A stretch of DNA of 21,847 nucleotides, from contig JBAZJM010000040.1 in NCBI GenBank assembly GCA_041651315.1, forward strand, positions 1 through 21,847, in the 5' to 3' direction. Shown piece by piece: positions 1-5,203 of this stretch (position 1 is the stretch's first letter; the number at the start of each line of letters is the position of its first letter). The notes beneath the pieces are model-generated. The model did no database searches. It saw only the letters and a list, made by a program, of their open reading frames with translations, and was not told where the DNA came from. The translations under genes and the position numbers were made by a program. This stretch comes from CAITYL01 sp041651315 (GTDB lineage: Bacteria > Verrucomicrobiota > Lentisphaeria > Oligosphaerales > CAITYL01).

Positions 1-2
1 CC

Positions 3-68
3 CGCCTCCTCTTCATCGGCATCCTGCTGTTCACCCACATTGAAAAAACGTTCATGGACACGGTATGA
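3..68 (+). CDS. wzm: ABC-2 type polysaccharide export permease, C-terminal end only
   Basis: Only the last 21 codons are in the window; they end at a TGA at 66-68. The visible tail, ending in IEKTFMDTV, has a hydrophobic stretch (LLFIGILLF) followed by a short charged end. This is the usual finish of Wzm-type permeases, whose last helix is followed by an (E)(K/R)xFxDx(I/V) tail. In this family the permease forms the membrane channel that exports polyprenyl-linked glycan with the ATPase Wzt. The matching wzt gene lies 2.3 kb downstream, where it would normally be adjacent, which supports the call. The fragment is short, so the assignment rests on the tail motif and the neighbour. Confidence 0.65.
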   Translation, partial: RLLFIGILLFTHIEKTFMDTV

Positions 69-72
69 GGCA

Positions 73-107
73 AATGTCGAATGTTGAACGCTGAATTTTG
101 AATGTCG
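73..107 (-). repeat. Five-unit heptamer array (CANNATT family, reverse orientation)
   Basis: Read on the + strand the units are AATGTCG, AATGTTG, AACGCTG, AATTTTG and AATGTCG. These are exactly five 7-nt units with no spacer. Their reverse complements are the CANNATT-type heptamers seen in forward orientation at 268-302 and inside wzt at 2552-2586. It starts 4 nt after the wzm stop codon. Confidence 0.85.
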
Positions 108-120
108 AAGGAAAAAACGC

Positions 121-162
121 CGTGATGCGTGACACGTAAAGCGTGAACCGTGACCCCTGATT
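121..162 (+). repeat. CGTGANN-family heptamer array
   Basis: Six consecutive 7-nt units: CGTGATG, CGTGACA, CGTAAAG, CGTGAAC, CGTGACC, CCTGATT. A matching array is at 1128-1169, with shorter relatives at 1888-1908 and 2132-2152. The 7-nt step is the same as in the CANNATT family, but the unit sequence is different. Confidence 0.75.
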
Positions 163-267
163 TTCCGAGCCCGGAACGTCAGTGACGGGTCAAATAAACG
201 TGAGACAGGCAATCGTGCCTGTCCCGGCGTTCCGTAAAGCGGCGACCCCGACAACCGCTCCCCCCTT

Positions 268-302
268 CAACATTCAACATTCGCCATTCATCATTCAACA
301 TT
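268..302 (+). repeat. Five-unit heptamer array (CANNATT family)
   Basis: The units are CAACATT, CAACATT, CGCCATT, CATCATT, CAACATT: exactly 35 nt. The same five-unit array occurs at 1275-1309 and, with one change (CGACATT), at 2352-2386. Confidence 0.9.
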
Positions 303-396
303 GCATTGCCGCTTCCCAACGAACGCCCCGTCTTTCCGAGCCGCGAACGAAGCGCCACTCCTGGGCGCGAAAGTGACCGGTCAAAACAAACGGTGT

Positions 397-402
397 TATA
401 AT
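397..402 (+). promoter_or_regulatory. Predicted -10 box of the DUF5678/protease pair
   Basis: A perfect TATAAT lies 25 nt upstream of the GTG start at 428. The region about 17 nt upstream is the end of the repeat module (AAGTGACCGG), which gives only a partial -35 match around TGACC. A purine-rich AAAGGAA at about 414-420 precedes the start codon as a ribosome binding site. The -10 lies just outside the repeat, so the repeat end may supply upstream promoter contacts. Confidence 0.5.
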
Positions 403-427
403 GGGCAACAAATAAAGGAAATTCACC

Positions 428-673
428 GTGAAGTCACCAACTATGCCCTCCCCCAAGGCCCCCCCCCGGCAACAAGCATCCGCGCAACACGGTTGCATTG
501 TTCCAGACAAAAAAATGCTGGGGAAATTTGTTGCCTTGCGCTCGTTTGCGGACAATACTGTGGTGGCGTCCGGAACAGATGCGGGCAGGGTAATGCAAGC
601 GGCCAAGCGCAAAAAAGTTAAATCCCCAGTGGTCATGTTTATTCCCGCCAAGAAAATGGTGTGCATGTATTGA
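428..673 (+). CDS. Small DUF5678-like protein
   Basis: An 81-residue protein starting at GTG, chosen because AAAGGAA lies about 8 nt upstream and a TATAAT box further up. Residues 1-31 are Pro/Gln/Lys-rich and probably disordered. Residues 32-72 (GKFVAL...VVASG...SPVVMFIP) match the pattern of the short DUF5678 domain: G-K-x-V-A, a variable turn, V-x-A-S-G, a basic helix, then a final strand ending in P. The function of DUF5678 is not known. The gene ends 7 nt before an aspartic protease gene, so the two are probably co-transcribed. The pair lies between two 286-nt direct repeats. The alternative is an unrelated small basic protein; no membrane segment or signal peptide is seen. Confidence 0.6.
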   Translation: MKSPTMPSPKAPPRQQASAQHGCIVPDKKMLGKFVALRSFADNTVVASGTDAGRVMQAAKRKKVKSPVVMFIPAKKMVCMY

Positions 674-680
674 GGGGGCC

Positions 681-1097
681 ATGAAAAAAGTAACCTACCC
701 CTTCCGCCCACTTTCGCCGTGCGATGGTCCACACCCATACCTGCCGGTCAGAATAACCAACCCGCACACCGGAAAATGCTGTGACGCTTACGGATTGATT
801 GATACCGGGGCAGATGCTTGTTTTATTCCCGGTTGGCTGGCAAAACAGCTCGGGCATGACTTGGCCAAAGGTATTAACCCCGCAAAAATCATGACGGGAA
901 ATGGCGAGGCAATGGCAGCGGAACATACCATGCGACTTGAAGCCAAGGATGGCAGCGGAGAGACCGTGTTTGTCGTTGAAAACGCACTCATTCAAGTGAT
1001 GCCCAATCTTAACATTATTCTTCTTGGCGTTTCCATGTTCCTTGAATCCTTAGTACTTACGGTCAACTATCCCAAGCAAACGTTTTCCATCGAGTAA
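681..1097 (+). CDS. Retropepsin-like aspartic protease, single domain
   Basis: A 138-residue protein with ATG preceded by GAGGGGGCC. The catalytic motif DTGAD is at residues 41-45, preceded by GLI. A second hydrophobic-hydrophobic-Gly motif, LLG, is at residues 114-116, where retroviral-type aspartic proteases carry their (I/L)LG strand. Single-domain proteins of this fold act as dimers, with one Asp from each subunit. The length (about 120-140 residues) is normal for bacterial stand-alone retropepsin-like proteins. There is no signal peptide, so action in the cytoplasm is expected. It follows the DUF5678-like gene by 7 nt. The substrate is unknown, and the nearby partner is the obvious candidate for substrate or regulator, which is speculation. 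The repeat module that follows (1107-1393) begins 9 nt after the stop. Confidence 0.75.
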   Translation: MKKVTYPFRPLSPCDGPHPYLPVRITNPHTGKCCDAYGLIDTGADACFIPGWLAKQLGHDLAKGINPAKIMTGNGEAMAAEHTMRLEAKDGSGETVFVVENALIQVMPNLNIILLGVSMFLESLVLTVNYPKQTFSIE

Positions 1098-1106
1098 ACC
1101 CAAAAT

Positions 1107-1393
1107 GAATGTCGAAGGAAAAAACGCCGCGAGGCGTAAAACGTGAACCGTGACGCGTGACGCGTGATTTTCCGAGCCCGGAACGTCAGTGACGGGTCAA
1201 ATAAACGTGAGACAGGCAATCGTGCCCGTCCCGGCGTTCCGCAAAGCGGCGACCCCGACAACCGCTCCCCCCTTCAACATTCAACATTCGCCATTCATCA
1301 TTCAACATTGTATTGCCGCTTCCCAACAAACGCCCCCATCTTTCCGAGCCGCGAACGAAGCGCCACTCTTGGGCGCGAAAGTGACCGGTCAAA
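1107..1393 (+). repeat. Long intergenic repeat module, copy 2
   Basis: This is a near-identical direct repeat of 100-385. It has the same order of parts: CGTGANN heptamers 1128-1169, right-facing arm about 1174-1195, hairpin with one mismatch in the stem, CANNATT array 1275-1309, and terminal arm ending GTGACCGGTCAAA. Together with copy 1 it brackets the 428-1097 gene pair. The spacer after it (GACGCCACCGTTCAA) resembles that after the arm in copy 3. Confidence 0.85.
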
Positions 1394-1443
1394 GACGCCA
1401 CCGTTCAACAGATAACAGTTCCCCAATCGGCGCCCTAGGCTGT

Positions 1444-1514
1444 CTGCGGTTTCGACGCAGCCTTCGTCCGGGCCGGCTTTGACCGGCGGTATCAGGGCGG
1501 CGTCGAAGCCGCCG
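1444..1514. repeat. Nested imperfect inverted repeat
   Basis: The segment CTGCGGTTTCGACGCAGCC at 1444-1462 is an imperfect inverse of GGCGGCGTCGAAGCCGCCG at 1496-1514. The second half also contains a perfect hairpin, GGCGGC (1496-1501) with GCCGCC (1508-1513). It lies in the 275-nt gap between repeat copy 2 and the antitoxin remnant, where no gene is seen. Confidence 0.5.
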
Positions 1515-1524
1515 GCACTCCACG

Positions 1525-1545
1525 GAGGCTTCGCCTCGGGTTTTT
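1525..1545 (+). terminator. Possible Rho-independent terminator
   Basis: A short hairpin, GAGGC (1525-1529) with GCCTC (1533-1537) and loop TTC, is followed by GGG and five T. The stem is short and three G separate it from the T-run, so activity is uncertain. If active it would end transcription coming from the protease pair. Confidence 0.35.
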
Positions 1546-1668
1546 AGGTTAAACATCACGTCTCACCTCCCAAAAGTTGCCCATTCCTCCGCCATCCACC
1601 TTTCATCAATCCTCTCCCGCATTGCCCTTCCGCCGGAGTATCGTCCCTAAACTCGGGAGCCCGACAGC

Positions 1669-1869
1669 ATGAGCAAAACTATCAACATGGATGAGTTGAC
1701 CACCTCCGAAAAAATCCTCCTGGTCGAGGAACTATGGGACGATATCGCCACCCGTCATCCCGACGATGTTCCGCTCACCGCCGCCCAACAACAGGATCTG
1801 AAACAACGGCTGGCGTATCTCCAGCAAAATCCGAATTGTCGCCATTTATCACACCCATCGTCCCCCTAG
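1669..1869 (+). pseudogene. PF09720-type antitoxin, 3' end lost and run-through into toxin remnant
   Basis: The first 50 or so residues (LTTSEKILLVEELWDDIA...VPLTAAQQQDLKQRLAYLQ) match the putative addiction module component family: a LSxxEKIxLVEELWDSI helix, then VPLT-x-AQ, then a basic helix and a short NP turn. These antitoxins normally continue with a (S/T)WEEVK segment and are followed by a RelE/ParE toxin gene. Here the frame leaves the family after QQNPN and reads an unrelated tail. In another frame the DNA from 1832 encodes the end of such a toxin. A deletion appears to have joined the two. GGGAG lies 14 nt upstream of the ATG. The stub may still be translated, but it lacks the toxin-binding end. 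Confidence 0.7.
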
Positions 1870-1906
1870 AGACTGGAAAATAAGAACCGTGAAGCGTGAG
1901 GCGTAA
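1832..1906 (+). pseudogene. C-terminal remnant of a RelE/ParE-family toxin
   Basis: In the frame starting at 1832 the DNA reads RIVAIYHTHRPPRDWKIR before a TAA at 1904. RelE/ParE toxins of this type end in a very similar strand plus tail, (R)(I/V)xxxxHxxRxPxxWxxR. Only this end remains; about 70-80 residues of toxin are missing. The remnant overlaps the antitoxin tail in a different frame, which is what a deletion spanning the antitoxin end and toxin start would leave. Confidence 0.6.
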
Positions 1907-1908
1907 AA
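1888..1908 (+). repeat. Three-unit CGTGANN heptamer array
   Basis: Units CGTGAAG, CGTGAGG, CGTAAAA follow directly on the toxin remnant. A left-facing arm, CCCGTCACTCACGTTCCGGGCTCGG, follows at about 1939-1965. Repeat material therefore abuts the deletion-damaged locus. Confidence 0.65.
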
Positions 1909-1989
1909 CTCCACTTTCCCAATCAGCTTTCCATTTTTACCCGTCACTCACGTTCCGGGCTCGGATGTTTCCGCCATGCCAACCTCTTC

Positions 1990-2034
1990 TTGTTTGCCGT
2001 TTCCGGCGCGCCACGCGCCAAGAACGGCAAACAA
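1990..2034. repeat. Long stem-loop, 21-nt arms
   Basis: The left arm 1990-2010 begins TTGTTTGCCGTT and ends GGCGCG. The right arm 2014-2034 is its inverse (CGCGCC then AACGGCAAACAA). Twelve and six pairs flank a 3-nt mismatch, and the loop is CCA. No T-run follows on either strand, so it does not look like a standard terminator. Confidence 0.75.
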
Positions 2035-2047
2035 AAAGGTTTGAAAA

Positions 2048-2072
2048 GGGTTGGGGGCGGCGGGGGAAGGGG
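2048..2072 (+). other. Potential G-quadruplex tract
   Basis: Four G-runs of at least three (GGG, GGGGG, GGGGG, GGGG) lie within 25 nt, just after the 45-nt stem-loop. The loops are 2, 4 and 2 nt. This is a sequence-pattern call only. Confidence 0.4.
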
Positions 2073-2097
2073 AAAACTTTCCTCCCATCCCAAAGCA

Positions 2098-2391
2098 AAT
2101 GTTGAATTTTGAATGTCGAAGGAAAAAACGCCGTGACGCGTGAAGCGTGTTTTCCCGAGCCCCCGTCTTTCAGAGCCGCGAACGAAGCGCCACTCCTGGG
2201 CGCGAAAGTGACCGGTCAAATGCGCCACCGTCCAAAGGGGACAACAAGTTTCCCCGTCCCTCACGTTCCGGGCTCGGAAAGAACGTGAGACCGGCAATCG
2301 TGCCTGTCCCGGCCTTCCGCAAAGCAGCGGCCCCGTCAGCCGTCCCCACTTCAACATTCAACATTCGACATTCATCATTCAACATTTTCCC
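2098..2391 (+). repeat. Long intergenic repeat module, copy 3 (rearranged)
   Basis: It opens with three reverse heptamers (2098-2118), the GAAGGAAAAAACGCC link and three CGTGANN units (2132-2152). The terminal arm block of copies 1 and 2 (CTTTCAGAGCCGCGAACGAAGC to GTGACCGGTCAAA) then appears early, at about 2164-2221. A 29-nt spacer and a left-facing arm (CCCTCACGTTCCGGGCTCGG, about 2259-2278) follow. The hairpin segment and the forward heptamer array (2352-2386) come last. The parts are the same but the order differs, so the module has been shuffled. It ends about 11 nt before the wzt start. Confidence 0.75.
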
Positions 2392-2401
2392 CACGTTCCC
2401 T

Positions 2402-3649
2402 ATGAGCAACGATACCGTCATCCAAGTCGACTCCGTTTCCAAGCGCTACCGCCTCGGCGTGGTCGGCACCGGCACCCTGTCGCACGACCTCAACCGTTGG
2501 TGGGCCCAGCTCCGCGGCAAGCCCGACCCGTACCTCAAGATCGGCGCCAATCAACATTCAAAATTCAATATTCAGCATTCAACATTAAAAAGCCCCGCCG
2601 AGGACGACGATCCCGACTACACCTGGGCCCTGCGCGACGTCTCCTTCGAGGTCAAGCAAGGCGAGGTCCTCGGCATCATCGGCCGCAACGGCGCCGGCAA
2701 GAGCACCTTGCTCAAGATCCTGAGCCGCGTCACCGCCCCCACCACCGGTGAAATCCGCGTCAAGGGCCGCATCGCCTCGCTGTTGGAAGTCGGCACCGGC
2801 TTCCATCCCGAGCTGACGGGTAAGGAAAACATCTTCCTCAACGGCGCCATCCTCGGCATGACCAAGGCCGAAATCCGCTCCAAGCTCGACGAGATCATTG
2901 CCTTCGCCGAGGTCGAGAAATACATCGACACCCCGGTCAAGCGCTACTCCTCCGGCATGTACGTCCGCCTCGCCTTCGCTGTCGCCGCCCACCTCGACCC
3001 CGAAATCCTCATTGTCGACGAAGTCCTTGCGGTCGGCGATGCCGAGTTCCAGAAAAAATGCCTGGGGAAAATGCAGGATGTGGCCGGACAAGGACGGACA
3101 GTCCTTTTCGTCAGTCACAACATGGCGGCAATTCGCAACCTGTGTAATAAGGCCATTTTGCTCCAATCTGGAACAGTAAGGGTGTCGGGTGAAGCCGATG
3201 ACTGCATAGGCGCATACATGTGCACTTCGCGATCTAATCGCGTTGATTTTAGCGGACAACTCGTTAAAAACGCGCAAATAATTCAAGAAGACAATACTAT
3301 GGTTCTGCGTGTTCAATACTCATTGCCGCATCCCATTGCCTTGCCTTGTCTTGGTTTTCTTATCACCGACACCGGTGGCACGCCACTGTTTGGGGCCAAC
3401 CCGAAGGAACAAGGGGTCGGACGCCCAGCATTTCCCAAATCTGCGGGATGTGTCTGCGTACGCATCAAGTCTCCAAAGCTCCGTTCTGGTCGATATGGCG
3501 TCTCCCTTTGGTTCGGTGATGGACAGAAGGATTTCTTCACCTCACCGAATTGCCTGCAGTTTGAGGTCGTCAATATCGACAACCCCAAAGAACAACCGGG
3601 ACGTGCCGTTGGCGCTGTAACGCCTGAGTGTGATTGGCTTTTCGAATAA
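2402..3649 (+). CDS. wzt: Polysaccharide ABC transporter ATP-binding protein with C-terminal carbohydrate-binding domain
   Basis: A 415-residue protein that powers export of polyprenyl-linked polysaccharide with a Wzm permease at the inner membrane. Walker A GRNGAGKST is at residues 94-102, the signature YSSGM at 182-186, Walker B ILIVDE ending at E207, and the switch His at 239 (SHNMAAI). The ATPase ends near residue 270. The remaining 145 residues resemble the Wzt C-terminal beta domain that reads the glycan end. The ATG at 2402 was chosen because MSNDTVIQVDSVSKRY is the usual Wzt start and everything upstream in frame is repeat DNA. No clear Shine-Dalgarno is seen. Residues 51-62 are encoded by a heptamer repeat array inserted in the variable linker before WALRDVSF. 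Third codon positions are strongly GC-rich to about 3050, then much less so. Confidence 0.93.
   Translation: MSNDTVIQVDSVSKRYRLGVVGTGTLSHDLNRWWAQLRGKPDPYLKIGANQHSKFNIQHSTLKSPAEDDDPDYTWALRDVSFEVKQGEVLGIIGRNGAGKSTLLKILSRVTAPTTGEIRVKGRIASLLEVGTGFHPELTGKENIFLNGAILGMTKAEIRSKLDEIIAFAEVEKYIDTPVKRYSSGMYVRLAFAVAAHLDPEILIVDEVLAVGDAEFQKKCLGKMQDVAGQGRTVLFVSHNMAAIRNLCNKAILLQSGTVRVSGEADDCIGAYMCTSRSNRVDFSGQLVKNAQIIQEDNTMVLRVQYSLPHPIALPCLGFLITDTGGTPLFGANPKEQGVGRPAFPKSAGCVCVRIKSPKLRSGRYGVSLWFGDGQKDFFTSPNCLQFEVVNIDNPKEQPGRAVGAVTPECDWLFE
2552..2586 (+). repeat. Heptamer array inside the wzt reading frame
   Basis: Five units: CAACATT, CAAAATT, CAATATT, CAGCATT, CAACATT. This is exactly 35 nt with the same unit pattern as the intergenic arrays. 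The frame stays open across it and encodes about QHSKFNIQHSTL. It lies in a linker of variable length and sequence in this family, N-terminal of the Walker A strand. Confidence 0.92.
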
Positions 3650-4234
3650 CAAGATCGTCCGACATGGCCATGCAAAAACAGCCTAGCGTTGTCCATATTC
3701 TTGCCGATCTGGTTGTCGGTGCACGGAACGCCCCGTCCTGGCACTCCCCGGCCAGCCAAACCTAAAGTCCTGTCGTCATCATGTGATAACCATACGACCA
3801 GCAAAATCCCGATGTCTCAAGATTTTCTCTGATTGCGGGCTTCTTGTTCACTCATGTCCCATTGCCTGGCCCGTCAAAGATATTATCTCCTGGCGCATTT
3901 GCCGCCTCCTCCGGTTGGCCGCCAAGATAACCATTGAACGCCGATTCAGCCGGCAACTCCAGCGCATGGGTGCGAAGATACACAAGCATGCACAAGTGAC
4001 AGGTGCTTTGGGGAACCAACCCTACAGCGGATGATGACGTCAACCCCAATCTGCCAAAAGCTTCTGGAACGGTACACATCACCGTGAATTTTCAAGCCGA
4101 GTGCTGAAGCATGCCGACTACGCCACGGCGATCCGCGCCTACTTGACGTTGCTGAAGAATTGTCCCTGGCATCGGCCTTGCTTGCGTTCACTGATACGGC
4201 CCGTGCTTGGATACATCAGATGGAGGGATACTAA
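3650..4234 (+). other. Degenerate intergenic stretch, possible gene remnants
   Basis: No convincing gene is seen in these 585 nt. Two short open stretches look faintly protein-like. One, about 3783-4034, is rich in basic and hydrophobic residues. The other, about 4038-4253, reads LKHADYATAIRAYLTLLK and LIRPVLGYIRW, resembling the helical tail of some glycosyltransferases. Neither has a start signal or a recognisable domain, and stops separate them. They may be decayed pieces of a gene between wzt and the first glycosyltransferase. Confidence 0.35.
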
Positions 4235-5095
4235 ATGCCAGCAAGCATAGCGGTGATCATTCCCTGCTACAATCAAGGCCAGTACGTTGCGGAGGCAGTG
4301 GACAGCATCTTGCGGCAGTCGTATCAAGATTTCGAGATCATTGTCGTCAACGACGGCTCAACCCAGCAAGCAACCAACGATATTTTGTCACGCTTTGAAC
4401 GGCCCAAGACGCGGATTCTGACAACCTCCAACCAAGGGCTCTCGGCGGCACGAAATAATGGCATAAAGGCAAGCTTATGTCCGTACATCTTGACACTGGA
4501 TGCGGATGACCTGTTTGAACCGACCTTTTTGGAGAAAGCGGTGGCAGTGTTGGACACGCGCCCGGAAGTGGGAGTCGTCACATGTTGGGTACAATCCTTT
4601 GGTGCCATGAGCCACCTCTGGCGTCCTAAAGGCGGCAACGTCAGAAATTTTCTAGTCGTCAGCAACAGCTGTGGAAATGCGCTGTTCCGCAGGGTTTGCT
4701 GGGAACAGGTTGGTGGTTATAACGAGGCCATGCGGGAGGGTTTTGAAGATTGGGACTTCTGGCTTTCCGTAACCGCACAAGGCTGGCTGGTGCATACGCT
4801 CCAGGAAGCTCTTTTCCTCTACCGGCGAACCCCCGGTTCGATGTTCTTCACCGCCCAAAAGCAACGCCTAAAACTAATCCGCCGCCTGGTGGAAAATAAC
4901 AAAGCCGTATTTGTCCAGCATGTTGTTGACTGCATGGAGGCCCAGGAACAGCGTGCGCAACGGCTGGAAACCATCATGGAAGGCCGGATCCGCGCCTATG
5001 AAACCTCTACGGCGCTGAGGCTTGGCCGTTTTCTGCTGCAGCCGGCCTGGAGTGCCAGACGACTATTAAAGCGCATAACCAAAAAAGACAAATGA
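4235..5095 (+). CDS. Family 2 glycosyltransferase
   Basis: A 286-residue cytoplasmic GT-A enzyme that adds one sugar from a nucleotide donor to the growing glycan. It starts IAVIIPCYNQGQYVAEAVDS, the standard GT2 opening, with VVNDGS near residue 48. The metal-binding motif LDADD is at 88-92, and GFED with the likely catalytic acid is at 169-172. Residues 210-286 form a helical basic tail, probably for membrane contact. GGAGGGA lies 6 nt before the ATG, one of the few clear ribosome binding sites here. Donor and acceptor cannot be told from sequence. No transmembrane segment is seen. Confidence 0.92.
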   Translation: MPASIAVIIPCYNQGQYVAEAVDSILRQSYQDFEIIVVNDGSTQQATNDILSRFERPKTRILTTSNQGLSAARNNGIKASLCPYILTLDADDLFEPTFLEKAVAVLDTRPEVGVVTCWVQSFGAMSHLWRPKGGNVRNFLVVSNSCGNALFRRVCWEQVGGYNEAMREGFEDWDFWLSVTAQGWLVHTLQEALFLYRRTPGSMFFTAQKQRLKLIRRLVENNKAVFVQHVVDCMEAQEQRAQRLETIMEGRIRAYETSTALRLGRFLLQPAWSARRLLKRITKKDK

Positions 5096-5203
5096 CAACA
5101 CGCCTGGGGTTGACGTTTTTTCATGCTGCAAGCCGACACCGCGCGACGGCGCAACGATTTATCACCCCCGAATGGACGCTTGGACAAAAAACGTCACTCT
5201 CCT

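Larger units (their letters stand above)
100..385 (+). repeat. Long intergenic repeat module, copy 1
   Basis: This module of about 286 nt is nearly identical to 1107-1393. In order it contains one reverse CANNATT-type unit, a poly-A-containing link, a run of CGTGANN heptamers (121-162), a right-facing GAGCCCGGAACGTCAGTGAC arm (about 167-187), a perfect 8-bp hairpin GACAGGCA/TGCCTGTC (204-223, loop ATCG), a five-unit heptamer array (268-302), and a second arm starting GAGCCGCGAACG and ending GTGACCGGTCAAA. It translates without stops in one frame, but the same text sits in different contexts in the other copies, so it is treated as non-coding repeat. Confidence 0.85.

Noticed and set aside
182..376. 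Open frame giving a 64-residue product, repeated almost exactly at 1189-1482
   Set aside because: It is a translation of the repeat module. In copy 3 the order of blocks changes and the frame is not kept, so it is not a conserved protein.
69..427. CRISPR array, considered because of short repeated units
   Set aside because: The units are 7 nt in direct tandem without unique spacers, and no cas genes are present.
2147..2401. N-terminal extension of wzt by 85 residues
   Set aside because: It is made of repeat module 3. Family similarity starts at the ATG at 2402.
2585..3316. Long - strand open frame (243 residues) over wzt
   Set aside because: It is an antisense shadow of a clear ATPase gene, with composition typical of shadows.
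5123..5203. 27 extra residues on the GT4 protein
   Set aside because: They are Arg/Pro-rich, have no ribosome binding site and lie before the normal first strand. The start at 5204 is preferred but not proven.
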